Positions 1 through 7,334 of a DNA stretch of 36,182 bases are shown in pieces; position 1 is the first letter of the stretch; every line of letters begins with the position of its first letter. A program made the translations under genes and the position numbers. Where the stretch lies: assembly GCA_052144935.1 (NCBI GenBank), contig JBKQPR010000285.1, positions 1 to 36,182 of the forward strand, given 5' to 3'. The notes under the pieces are model-generated. The model ran no database searches and was not told the origin of the DNA. It saw only the letters and a program-made list of their open reading frames with translations. The stretch comes from JOPF133 sp052144935 (lineage in GTDB: Bacteria > Acidobacteriota > Terriglobia > Bryobacterales > Bryobacteraceae).

Positions 1-33
1 AGCAGCGTGCGGCGCGCGGGACCGGTTTTTGAG

Positions 34-95
34 CGGTTGCGATCAGGCCCCTTTGAGGGGCCAGCAACCGCAAAAGCCTCCGGCTCTGCCGGAGG
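34..95. repeat. Two adjacent stable hairpins upstream of the TPR gene
   Basis: The first structure pairs CGGTTGC (34-40) with GCAACCG (64-70) and encloses GGCCCC (46-51) paired to GGGGCC (57-62). The second pairs CCTCCGGC (77-84) with GCCGGAGG (88-95) around a three-base loop. An A-run precedes the second stem, but only a weak T-run (attgtta) follows, so it is a poor intrinsic terminator. It could be the 3' end of a transcript from outside the window, a structured leader RNA or a palindromic intergenic repeat. Pairing is read directly; function is unknown. Confidence 0.5.
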
Positions 96-188
96 ATTGT
101 TACTGCCTAAGACCTGGCTGAGCGGACGACACTTATAACTGGAAACCCGCGTGCTTATATCCGGCACGCACCTACTAAGGAGCCTGCA

Positions 189-2118
189 ATGCTCTGCCGT
201 TCCCGTTCACTGGTGATTCTGCTGCTCTCGGCCGTGGCTGCGGTAGCACAATGGGGTCCGCAGGATCCGATCGATGCCGCCATACAGGACTGTTATCGGT
301 TGCGCGGTGAAGGGAATTACGATGCGGCGGTGGCGAAACGGGAGGGAGCGCGCGCCCTTTTCGACCGGTCCCGGTCGACGCACCGCAGTTTGTCAACTGG
401 TTAAATGGTGTTTCTCAGATGTATGAGCAGGCGGGAAAGACCGCCGAAGTGCGATCGATTCTCGAGGCGGCCCTCGCCCGTGGCACCCGCTCCCGGATGC
501 GCATCCCATGCGGGTTATGCTGCTCAACATGCTCGCCGGCAGTTGGTAGCGTGACGGTAGTCTCCTCAAGGCGGCGGCATACTTGGAACAGGCGATGGCA
601 GTGATGGACGCCGTGCCCTTCGCTGCGTATCGCAGCGGTCCGAGACCGGACGCCACGTACATCTACCAGCAACTGGCGAACCTCTACCGCCAACTCGGCC
701 GCCCGGAGGCGGCGGACGCCGTAGTGGCCAAGGTGCAAGCGCACTTCCGCAGCAACCCCTCCGCTCTGGCTTCCTTCTATTATGCAGCAGGCCAATTGGA
801 GGAAGCCGAGGCCCTGTACAAGCAGTTGGCCGACCAAGCTCGCAACCCGCAGGATGCGATCAACGCTCTGCAATCGTTAGCCAACGTCTACCAGCAGGAA
901 GGACGCGCGGACGATGCGGTCGCCACCCTGCAACACGCGATCGCCGTGGCACAAGGAGCAGGGCAGGGCCAGCAGGGCCAGGCCTCTTGGCTGCGCCAAC
1001 AAGTCGCCGGTTGGTTGCAACAAGCCGGCCGGAACGACCAGGCCGATCAGACCTACCAACAGTTGCTGTCCGATCCGGAGGCGGACCAATACCAAGCTGT
1101 CACCAGTTATGCCAGATACCTGAGATCGACCAAGCGAGCCGGACAGGGTGCAAAGCTTCTGACCGATTACCTGGCCAGCCATTCGGATCTCAACCCAGGG
1201 CAGGAGGCGAGTGCTCTCGATTTTCTGGCCATGATAGCGGATGACCCCAAGCAGGCCGAAGAATTCCGGCGCGCCGCCGCCGAAAAGTGGCCCAGGCCGC
1301 TAACCCTGGCCCCGAACTCCATCGGGGAGGATATCGGGGCGGCAGAGACAGCAGCCAGTGAAGGGCGGCTCGATGACGCTTATTCCCTCAGCTTGCATGC
1401 CATCGATGCCGCGCCTATGGCCCGTGACCGCGACCTGATCGCCACCTGGGGACTCCGGCAGGTCGCCAATACCATCGCCAACAAAGATCCAGCCAAGGCC
1501 ACCGAGATTTATCAACGCGTCCTCGCCGCTGCCGAGGGATGGTCAGCCGATACCATCCAACCGCTGAGCCACGCCAGCGAAGCCTACATCCGTTTCCTGA
1601 TGGGACAGGCAGACCGTCGGGAAACCGTTCGTGCCGCCATCGAGCGTTACGGGGGCGTAATCGCCTCCGCCCACGGCGCGGATGCGGGCGCCCGAGCGAT
1701 CTTGAACCTGACCATCGACTCCGCGCGCTTCCCCAATTCACTGGACAGGGCCATATTCCCGGCTGAGGAGCGCCTTCGGCTGGAAGAATCCCTCAGCGGA
1801 ACCACCAGCCAACCCTACCTGAACGCGCTCAGAACTCTCGCCGAGCTGTACGGAGCCACCGCCGATCGTGCGCAAGCTTTGCCTTTACACCGCCAGACAG
1901 TGGCCATCGCCGACCTGACCGCCACGCGCAATGACCCGCAGCCCGCCTTGAGCCGCATGAATGCCGCGCTGGCGTTTGCCAGCCAGCGCCAGTTCGACGA
2001 AGCTGAGCGTCTGGCCAGCGAGGCTTTTGCCATGGCGAAGAGTCTGCGGTCTTCGTGGCTAAACCAATTGACGCAGCAGCTCGACCAGATCCGATGGATG
2101 GAAAAAACCGCCCAGTAA
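189..2118 (+). pseudogene. Secreted tetratricopeptide-repeat protein, disrupted near its 5' end
   Basis: The start ATG at 189 follows AAGGAG at 177-182 and opens a Sec-type signal peptide (MLCRSRSLVILLLSAVAAVA). The coding path then changes frame twice: at about 345-365, into a frame reading PVDAPQFVNWLNGVSQMYEQ, and at about 475-490, into the frame reading HPLPDAHPMRVMLLNM. That third frame has an in-frame TAG at 547-549 (SW*RDGSLLKAAAYLEQ) and then stays open to 2118 with many degenerate TPR helices such as YIYQQLANLYRQLGRPEAAD. All lesions lie in the first 360 bases of the gene, so either the 5' part is decayed or this stretch of the assembly carries errors. A shorter product from the TTG at 583 would lack an export signal. 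TPR proteins act as protein-protein scaffolds; the partner is unknown. Confidence 0.75.
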
Positions 2119-2152
2119 CTCCCACGCGCCGCATATGGGAAAATGAGACTTA

Positions 2153-2851
2153 GTGATCGTACTCGACGGTATCTACTACGCGGCAGCCCTGGCCGCCGGA
2201 GGCGCGCTGGCCGCCTGGCTGGCAGGCCTATGGTTTGGCGCGCCGCTGTGGGTGCTGGCGGCCTTCTGCCTGTACTTCTTCCGCGACCCCGAGCGTGCCA
2301 CTCCCGAAGGGCCGGTGGCCGTCTCGCCGGCGGATGGCAAAGTGGTCGCGGTCGTGCCCGAAGGCCCCTCGACGCAGCGCGTCAGCATCTTTCTGAATAT
2401 CTTCGACGTACACGTGAACCGCGCACCCATCGCGGGGACCATCGCCGGCGTGCAGTATCGCGAGGGCCGCTTCCACGTGGCCCGCCGCGAAGCCTGCTCC
2501 AACGAAAACGAGCAGAACGTGGTCACCGTACAGGGCGACGGCAACGTGGACGGCTCCACGGACGGCCCCGTGGACGGCTCCACGGACGGCCCCGTGAACG
2601 GCTCCACGGACGGCTCCGTGGTGGTGTTCAAGCAGATCGCCGGGTTGATCGCCCGCCGCATCGTGTTCCGCAAGCGGCCGGGCGACCGTGTGTCCGCGGG
2701 GGAGCGCGTGGGCCTGATCAAGTTCGGCTCGCGCGTCGATGTGCTCTTCGGCCCGGAATGGGAGATCGCCGTGCGCCCCGGCGACCGCGTCTCGGCCGGC
2801 TCCAGCGTGATCGCCCGGCGTCTCGACCGAGGTGCGCCCGATGGGGCTTAG
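2153..2851 (+). CDS. psd: Phosphatidylserine decarboxylase proenzyme, short form
   Basis: Makes phosphatidylethanolamine by decarboxylating phosphatidylserine at the inner membrane. The family is pyruvoyl-dependent and self-cleaves before a serine. The 232-residue protein starts at GTG 2153 and has an N-terminal hydrophobic segment followed by YFFRDPER, the DGKV and NIFDVHVNRAP motifs, the NEQN region and the C-terminal KFGSRVDV, where G|S is the expected cleavage site giving the pyruvoyl group. Short archaeal-type Psd proteins are about 210 residues; the excess is a 24-residue insert of three eight-residue repeats at residues 132-155, just before VVVFKQIAGLIARR. It overlaps pssA by 11 bases, and the product of pssA is the substrate of this enzyme. 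Family identification is firm; whether the insert affects activity is unknown. Confidence 0.95.
   Translation: MIVLDGIYYAAALAAGGALAAWLAGLWFGAPLWVLAAFCLYFFRDPERATPEGPVAVSPADGKVVAVVPEGPSTQRVSIFLNIFDVHVNRAPIAGTIAGVQYREGRFHVARREACSNENEQNVVTVQGDGNVDGSTDGPVDGSTDGPVNGSTDGSVVVFKQIAGLIARRIVFRKRPGDRVSAGERVGLIKFGSRVDVLFGPEWEIAVRPGDRVSAGSSVIARRLDRGAPDGA
2546..2617 (+). repeat. In-frame 24-bp minisatellite, three units, inside psd
   Basis: Three consecutive 24-base units occupy 2546-2569, 2570-2593 and 2594-2617. Units 1 and 2 are identical and unit 3 differs at two positions. Each unit is two diverged 12-base halves beginning GACGGC. They encode VDGSTDGP, VDGSTDGP and VNGSTDGS. Because the unit is a multiple of three, gain or loss of copies would keep psd in frame. 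Confidence 0.95.
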
Positions 2852-3731
2852 GGAACGCCTGGAAGACCCGCGCTCGCCGGACCGCCGTCCGCGCCGCGCG
2901 GCCTACGTGCTGCCCACGCTGTTTACGGCGGGCAACGTCTTTTTGGGCTACATTTCCATCATGCGCTCGTTTCGAGGCGCCATGCTGGCATCCTCCGGAG
3001 GGTTCGGGGCGGCCGAGAATTTCGCGATTGCGGCCCAAGCCATCGGCGCGGCCGTGTTCCTGGACGGGCTGGATGGCCGCATCGCCCGCATGACCAACAC
3101 GGTCAGCGATTTCGGACGCGAAATGGATTCGCTGGCCGATGTCATCAGTTTCGGCATCGCGCCGGCGGTGCTGGCCTTTGCCTGGGGCGTGCAGTTTGTC
3201 GATCCGGGTTTCGGGGAAGGCGTGCGTGGCGAGCTGTTCAACGCCGGCTCCTTCATCGCGTTTCTGTTTCTGTTGTGCGGTGCCGTGCGCCTGGCGCGCT
3301 TCAACGTACAGAAGAACCCCATCCCCAAGAATCCCGGCCGGCCCGACCGCAAGTATTTCGTGGGCCTGCCCATCCCCGCCGCCGCCGGCATGGTGGCCGC
3401 GGTGGTGTATGCCTTCGACGCCCAGCCGCTGGCCTGGTGGCCGCTTTCGGTGGCTTGGCTAGCCCTGCTGGCCCTGCTGGGATTCCTTATGGTGAGCACC
3501 TGGCGGTATTACAGTTTCAAAGGCATCGGCCTGAACCGCGCCTACTCGCCGCTCATCCTTATCCTGCTGGGCGCCTTCATCTACCTCATCAGAAACTATT
3601 CGCGGGCCGTGCTGCTGACCATGGCGACGGCTTACGTGGGCAGCGGAATTGCGATTCGCATTGGCGGCGTGGTGCGGCGGCGCCTGCGCCCGCACCCTCA
3701 TCCCCCCGCTCCGGAGCATCAAGTTGGCTAA
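2841..3731 (+). CDS. pssA: CDP-diacylglycerol--serine O-phosphatidyltransferase
   Basis: Joins CDP-diacylglycerol and serine to make phosphatidylserine in the cytoplasmic membrane, the step before Psd. The CDP-alcohol phosphotransferase signature D-G-x2-A-R-x8-G-x3-D-x3-D is complete (DGRIARM...FGREMDSLAD, near residues 78-100). Around it lie several membrane segments, including LPTLFTAGNVFLGYISIM, FIAFLFLLCGAVRLA and LALLALLGFLMV. ATG 2841 is preferred because GAGG at 2829-2832 sits eight bases upstream; an in-frame GTG at 2832 would add three residues. It overlaps the psd end by 11 bases and the next gene by 8 bases, so the three are probably co-translated. About 296 residues. Confidence 0.95.
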   Translation: MGLRERLEDPRSPDRRPRRAAYVLPTLFTAGNVFLGYISIMRSFRGAMLASSGGFGAAENFAIAAQAIGAAVFLDGLDGRIARMTNTVSDFGREMDSLADVISFGIAPAVLAFAWGVQFVDPGFGEGVRGELFNAGSFIAFLFLLCGAVRLARFNVQKNPIPKNPGRPDRKYFVGLPIPAAAGMVAAVVYAFDAQPLAWWPLSVAWLALLALLGFLMVSTWRYYSFKGIGLNRAYSPLILILLGAFIYLIRNYSRAVLLTMATAYVGSGIAIRIGGVVRRRLRPHPHPPAPEHQVG

Positions 3732-4764
3732 TTCTCCGATTCCTTTTGCCCTGGTGGGCAGCGAGACGCTCATCGGCCGCGAAATTCGCGATTTGGTGAG
3801 CACGTCCGCGCCGGGCTTCGATCTGCGCCTGATCGAGACCGGCGACGCGAGGCCCGGCGCCAAGGACGGCGTCCCGTCCCTGCCCGTGGAATTGAAAGCC
3901 AAAAGCCTGTCCGGCGCGCGCGCGGTGTTTCTGGCCGGATCGCCGGAAGCCAATCGCAAGGCCATCGGGCTGGTGGATGGCGAGATCGCGCTGATCGACC
4001 TTTCCTTTGCCGCCGAAGAGCGTCCCGACGCGCGCTTGCGAGCCCCGCTGGTGGAATCCGGGGATCCGCCGGAAGAAGGCGACGCCGAGGGCGATGCCGG
4101 GGACGATACCGAGGGCGAGACCGCCAGCGTGCACGTGATCGCGCATCCCGCGGCCATCGCCCTGGCGCTGTTTCTGCGGCGTCTGCAGACGCACGACCCG
4201 GTGCGGCGCTCGGTCATCCAGGTCTTTGTCCCAGCCAGCGAGCATGGAGCCTCCGGAGTGGAAGAGCTGCAACAGCAAACCATCAGCCTGCTGTCGTTCA
4301 AGAACCTGCCGCGCGCAGTCTTCGACACGCAGGCCAGCTTCAACCTGCTGGCCAAGTACGGCGAGGAGGCGCCCATGCCGCTGGAAGAAACCGAGCTGCG
4401 CATCGAGCGCCACCTGGCTACTCTGCTGGCGCTTCCCGGAGATGGCGAAGGTGCGCCGATGCCCTCGCTGCGCGTGCTGCAGGCGCCGGTCTTTCACGGC
4501 TACAGCTTTTCGGCCTGGGTGGAGTTCGACGGCAACCCCGGTTTGGAGGCGATCGAGAACGGTTTGGCGACGGCGCATATCGAAGTGCGCGGCGCGGAAT
4601 TCGAACCACCCACCAACGTGAGCCAGGCGGGGCAGGGCGGCATTGCCGTGGGGGCCATCGCCGAGGATCGCAACGATCCCGCCGCCTGCTGGTTCTGGCT
4701 GGTGACCGACAATCTGCGGCTGGCGGCCGAAAACGCCGTGGCCGTGGCGCGGGAGTTGCTGTGA
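3724..4764 (+). CDS. USG-1-like aspartate-semialdehyde dehydrogenase paralog without catalytic Cys
   Basis: Read from TTG 3724, overlapping the pssA stop by eight bases, giving 346 residues that begin LANSPIPFALVGSETLIGRE, a Rossmann-like N-terminus. The C-terminal half matches the semialdehyde dehydrogenase dimerisation domain (LQAPVFHGYSFSAWVEFD, VGAIAEDRND, FWLVTDNLRLAAENAVAVAR). In true aspartate-semialdehyde dehydrogenases the segment NPNC carries the catalytic cysteine; here the matching segment is IAHPAAIALAL, with no cysteine. That is the pattern of the E. coli USG-1 protein, whose role is not established, so dehydrogenase activity is unlikely. An acidic low-complexity stretch (EEGDAEGDAGDDTEGE) lies before the degenerate site. 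The TGA stop shares bases with a GTG at 4761, which looks like the original start site of lptE. Confidence 0.8.
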   Translation: MANSPIPFALVGSETLIGREIRDLVSTSAPGFDLRLIETGDARPGAKDGVPSLPVELKAKSLSGARAVFLAGSPEANRKAIGLVDGEIALIDLSFAAEERPDARLRAPLVESGDPPEEGDAEGDAGDDTEGETASVHVIAHPAAIALALFLRRLQTHDPVRRSVIQVFVPASEHGASGVEELQQQTISLLSFKNLPRAVFDTQASFNLLAKYGEEAPMPLEETELRIERHLATLLALPGDGEGAPMPSLRVLQAPVFHGYSFSAWVEFDGNPGLEAIENGLATAHIEVRGAEFEPPTNVSQAGQGGIAVGAIAEDRNDPAACWFWLVTDNLRLAAENAVAVARELL

Positions 4765-4801
4765 AACGCGGATTGGGAAAGGAGACAGAAGTCAGGATCC
4801 C

Positions 4802-4933
4802 ATGGGTCTGCGACCCATCGAACCGGATGAAGACGCGGCGGGCACTGACAGGGCAATTTCGCCGGCTATTCTCCGCGTCTTCAAGGGAGTGCCCCATGGG
4901 CCTGCGGCCCACCGAAGGCGATGAAGACCTGCG
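4802..4933 (+). repeat. Direct repeat pair with covarying hairpins
   Basis: Two copies of a roughly 33-base unit lie at 4802-4834 and 4896-4928. Each begins with a hairpin around TGC: ATGGGTC/GACCCAT in the first and TGGGCC/GGCCCA in the second. The T-A to C-G change is matched on both arms. Each unit ends in GATGAAGAC. Between them GAAGACGCGG (4829-4838) is complementary to CCGCGTCTTC (4873-4882). Confidence 0.7.
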
Positions 4934-4967
4934 CAAGAACCACTTTACGTATGACCGAGTGGCAGAC

Positions 4968-5090
4968 GTGGCGCAGGCTCTCAGCCGGGGTGCCCTCTGG
5001 GCCCGTCGGCACTCCTGCCGACGCTGGTTGCCCCAGGCCGCAAGAGCGTCGAGCGGAGACTCGACGCGGCAGGCTGAGAGCCTGCGCCAC
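4968..5090. repeat. Palindromic element with perfect 19-bp terminal inverted repeats
   Basis: The 19 bases at 4968-4986 (GTGGCGCAGGC...TCAGCC) are the exact reverse complement of 5072-5090. Inside lie two more perfect stems: GTCGGCA/TGCCGAC near 5005-5022 and GCGTCGAG/CTCGACGC near 5046-5067. The whole could fold as a multi-branched cruciform, as expected for a REP/MITE-type palindromic repeat. No protein is encoded. Confidence 0.8.
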
Positions 5091-5102
5091 AGCGGGCGGA
5101 CT

Positions 5103-5666
5103 GTGAAAGTTATTCTCGCGCGGAGTCTTAGGCCGTCTTCAAAGGGGCGGTTTTGGGGGCTGCCGGCGCTGGCACTGCTGGCGTTGCTCATGGCGGCCTG
5201 CGGCTATCATGTGGGCGGCCACTCCGACCTGATGCCGGCGACCATCCGGGTGATCGCCATCCCACCGATCGCCAACAACACCGTGCGCCCCAAGCTGCCG
5301 GTGCTGCTGGCCACCGGCATCACCCGCGAGTTTCACGAGCGCACCAAATACACCATCGTCACCGACCCCAACCAGGCGGATGCCGTGCTCAAAGCCACCA
5401 TCGCCAAGTTCGTCAACTTCCCGACCATCGCCGACCCGGCCTCGGGCCGCGCCACCGGGGCGGGCTGCATCGTGACGATGAATCTTCTGCTGACCGACCG
5501 GCACACCGGCAAGGTGCTCTTCTCGCAGGTAGGTGTGGAGTTCCGCGAGCGCTACGAGATCTCGATCGATCCGAAGACTTACTTCGATGAAAGCGACACC
5601 GCCCTGGAGCGCCTCAGCCGGGATGTGGCGCACAGCGTGGTGACCGCCATCCTGGAGAAGTTTTAG
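5103..5666 (+). CDS. lptE: LPS-assembly lipoprotein LptE
   Basis: Outer-membrane lipoprotein that partners LptD in inserting lipopolysaccharide in the outer leaflet. From GTG 5103 the protein has 187 residues: a basic n-region, a hydrophobic stretch (LPALALLALLMAAC) and a lipobox AAC followed by GYHVGG, the typical start of mature LptE. The LptE/RlpB fold follows, with IRVIAIPPIANNTVRPKL, ITREFHERTKYTIV and C-terminal LERLSRDVAHSVVTAILEKF. The frame is open back to GTG 4761, but that stretch is repeat DNA encoding no signal peptide, so 5103 is chosen. holA begins at the base after the stop, so the two are likely coupled. Confidence 0.88.
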   Translation: MKVILARSLRPSSKGRFWGLPALALLALLMAACGYHVGGHSDLMPATIRVIAIPPIANNTVRPKLPVLLATGITREFHERTKYTIVTDPNQADAVLKATIAKFVNFPTIADPASGRATGAGCIVTMNLLLTDRHTGKVLFSQVGVEFRERYEISIDPKTYFDESDTALERLSRDVAHSVVTAILEKF

Positions 5667-6734
5667 GTGTCCACGCCGGCGCAGTTTCTGGCGCGCGTGA
5701 AGAAAGCCGGTGCGCCCGCGGCCGCGTTGCTGCTGGGCTCCGAAGCCTACGAGCGCCGCCGCATCAAAGGGGCGCTGACCGCACTGTATCCCGAAAACGC
5801 CATAGCGCAGCACGACCTCACGGAGGTTTCGCTGGCCGAAGCCCTGGACGACGCCAGGGCGCTTTCGCTGTTCGCCGCCGAACGCCTGATCTGGGTGGTC
5901 AACGCCGAGGCCGCCTTGCCGCGGGTGCGCTCCACGGCCGATGCCGATTCCGATAGCGAAGCCGAAAGCGCCGGCGACGCCACTCCCCTCAACCAGTATC
6001 TGAAGGACCCCACCCCCGGAGTGGCCGTGGTGTTCGAGGCCAACCGCTTCGATTTCGAAGGCGAGGACAAGCGCAGACTGGAGCGCGTGCGCAAGTTCTA
6101 CGCCGCCATTCCGGAGGTGGTGGAGCTGCGCAAATTCTCCAGCGCGGATGCCCGCCGCGAAGGCGAGGCGCTGGTGGGGCGCGCCGGATTCCGCATGGAT
6201 GAGGAGGCGCTCGATCTGCTGGTGGATTCGCTCGGCGCCGATATCGCCCGCATTGCCGTGGAGATCGAAAAGCTGGCCCTCTACGCGGCCGGCCGGCCGG
6301 TGGGGGTGGACGACATCGCCGCCCTGGTGCCCGACGCGCGGGCCGGCAACGTCTTCGCCCTGGTGAATGCGCTGGGCCGCCGCGACCGCGCCCGCGCGCT
6401 GGAAATTCTCGACGCGCTGGTCCGCGAGGGCGAATACCTGCCGCTGGCGCTGGCCTTTCTCTCCACGCAATTCCGCATGGCTCTCGGGGCGCGCGAAGCC
6501 GGCCTGAAAAGCTCGCAACAGATCCAAAGCCATTTCATGAAACTAGGCATGCAGATGTGGGGATCGCGCGCCGACCAGGTCTACCAGACCGTGGCCAAGT
6601 TCGGCAAACCGCAACTGGAACGCGCGCTAAGGGTGATTTACAAAGCCGACCAGGGCCTGCGCGATGCCCGCCCCGACGACCGCATCGTGATGGAGCAGTT
6701 CATCCTGGAACTGGTCTCCGAGCCGCGACCGTGA
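5667..6734 (+). CDS. holA: DNA polymerase III subunit delta
   Basis: Clamp-loader subunit that opens the sliding beta clamp during replication. The 355-residue protein starts at GTG 5667, immediately after the lptE TAG. It has the N-terminal AAA-like region (ALLLGSEAYERRRIKGAL, LFAAERLIWVVNAE), a central helical part (EEALDLLVDSLGADIARIAVEIEKLALYA, typical of HolA) and the C-terminal collar domain (FALVNALGRRDRARALEILDAL, LPLALAFLSTQFRMAL). An acidic low-complexity insert (ADADSDSEAESAGDATPL) sits near residues 90-108. The order lptE-holA-rpsT is common in bacteria and supports both calls. Confidence 0.93.
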   Translation: MSTPAQFLARVKKAGAPAAALLLGSEAYERRRIKGALTALYPENAIAQHDLTEVSLAEALDDARALSLFAAERLIWVVNAEAALPRVRSTADADSDSEAESAGDATPLNQYLKDPTPGVAVVFEANRFDFEGEDKRRLERVRKFYAAIPEVVELRKFSSADARREGEALVGRAGFRMDEEALDLLVDSLGADIARIAVEIEKLALYAAGRPVGVDDIAALVPDARAGNVFALVNALGRRDRARALEILDALVREGEYLPLALAFLSTQFRMALGAREAGLKSSQQIQSHFMKLGMQMWGSRADQVYQTVAKFGKPQLERALRVIYKADQGLRDARPDDRIVMEQFILELVSEPRP

Positions 6735-6795
6735 GGGAGCGGTAAGCGCGCGGCCAAGGCGGCCTCAAAGACTGCCCGCCCCATCCGGCAGGAAA

Positions 6796-7062
6796 TTAAG
6801 CGGAGAGCGCCTTCACGCGGAGGTGCAGCTTGGACTTGTATCGCGCCGCGGTGTTCTTCTTGATGACGCCGATTTTGGCCGAGCGGTCGATCATTGAAAA
6901 GGTCTTCGGCAGCATTTCCGCCGCGGCTTTGGCGTCCTTACCGGTGATGGCGCGCCGCATGGCGCGAATCTGGTGACGCAGTTCAGTCTTATGCTTCCGA
7001 TTGAATTCCGTGCGCCGCTCGGTCTGGCGCACCCGCTTGAGCGCGGAATACGTATTGGCCAT
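6796..7062 (-). CDS. rpsT: 30S ribosomal protein S20
   Basis: Small basic protein that binds 16S rRNA in the 30S subunit. The 88-residue product begins MANTYSALKRVRQTERRTEF and contains RAMRRAITGKDAKAA, a stretch of predominantly helical Lys/Arg-rich sequence, and the family ending VIKKNTAARYKSKLHLRVK. Length and composition match the family. It converges on holA with 61 bases between the stops. The DUF433 remnant lies 18 bases upstream on the same strand. Confidence 0.97.
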   Translation of the reverse strand: MANTYSALKRVRQTERRTEFNRKHKTELRHQIRAMRRAITGKDAKAAAEMLPKTFSMIDRSAKIGVIKKNTAARYKSKLHLRVKALSA

Positions 7063-7080
7063 CTTGAGTAGATCGAATCC

Positions 7081-7242
7081 TTACAGAATCTTCGAGTTTC
7101 CAGGATAGCGCATCGCCAGGGCCGGCGGCAACCGGAGGGGTGGCGGGGTGGCGGCGTAGACCGTCATGCGCATGCCGCGGACGCACGGCTTGCCGCCCAT
7201 CTTCCCAGGCTCGATGGCGATGATCTTCCGGTAGTCCAGGCT
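7081..7242 (-). pseudogene. Truncated DUF433-domain fragment
   Basis: Reading the minus strand from just after a TGA at 7243-7245 gives about 53 residues beginning SLDYRKIIAIEPGKMGGKP, then CVRGMRMTVYAA and a low-similarity tail to a TAA at 7081-7083. The pattern I-x-P-G-K-M-G-G-K-P-C-V-R-G-x-R-x-T-V-Y is characteristic of DUF433, small proteins often acting as antitoxin-like or DNA-binding components. There is no start codon before the motif, and the C-terminal helices are lost after TVY. The upstream side runs into a GCAGGCC-type palindrome at 7236-7261. I read it as a relic truncated at both ends. Confidence 0.65.
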
Positions 7243-7261
7243 TCAGCCGCGCAGGCCCCAC
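7236..7261. repeat. Diverged copy of the GGCAGGC/CTTCAGCC palindromic repeat
   Basis: The plus strand reads CCAGGCTTCAGCC then GCGCAGGCCCCAC. It shares the AGGCTTCAGCC core with the copy at 13484-13501, and the minus-strand GTGGGGC edge with the copy at 33431. The arms pair imperfectly. It abuts the truncated DUF433 fragment. Confidence 0.5.
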
Positions 7262-7334
7262 ATCGAGATTATTAGAGCCGGTTGCGGTCGTCCACGCCTC
7301 GCCTGACCTGCGAGAATTGTGGTTCGGAGAAAAC

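Larger units (their letters stand above)
4767..5100. repeat. 334-bp repeat-rich insertion flanked by 8-bp direct repeats
   Basis: CTGTGAAA occurs at 4759-4766 and again at 5101-5108, each including a GTGAAA start-codon context. The first copy overlaps the usg stop as GTGA; the second is the present lptE start. The DNA between them contains no recognisable gene, only repeats and palindromes. The simplest reading is insertion of repetitive DNA with an eight-base target duplication, which separated usg and lptE that once overlapped. No terminal inverted repeats or transposase are visible, so the mechanism is open. Confidence 0.6.

Noticed and set aside
547..549. TAG codons in the TPR and phosphoesterase genes as evidence for amber recoding
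   Set aside because: Only two cases, one beside two frameshifts; other genes here do not show internal TAG. Mutation or base errors are simpler.
2143..3093. Long plus-strand frame overlapping psd and pssA
   Set aside because: The Arg-rich, low-complexity translation is typical of a shadow frame in GC-rich DNA, while psd and pssA in other frames have complete family motifs.
5139..6533. 464-codon minus-strand frame opposite lptE/holA
   Set aside because: Antisense to two confident genes and without recognisable motifs; explained by codon bias.
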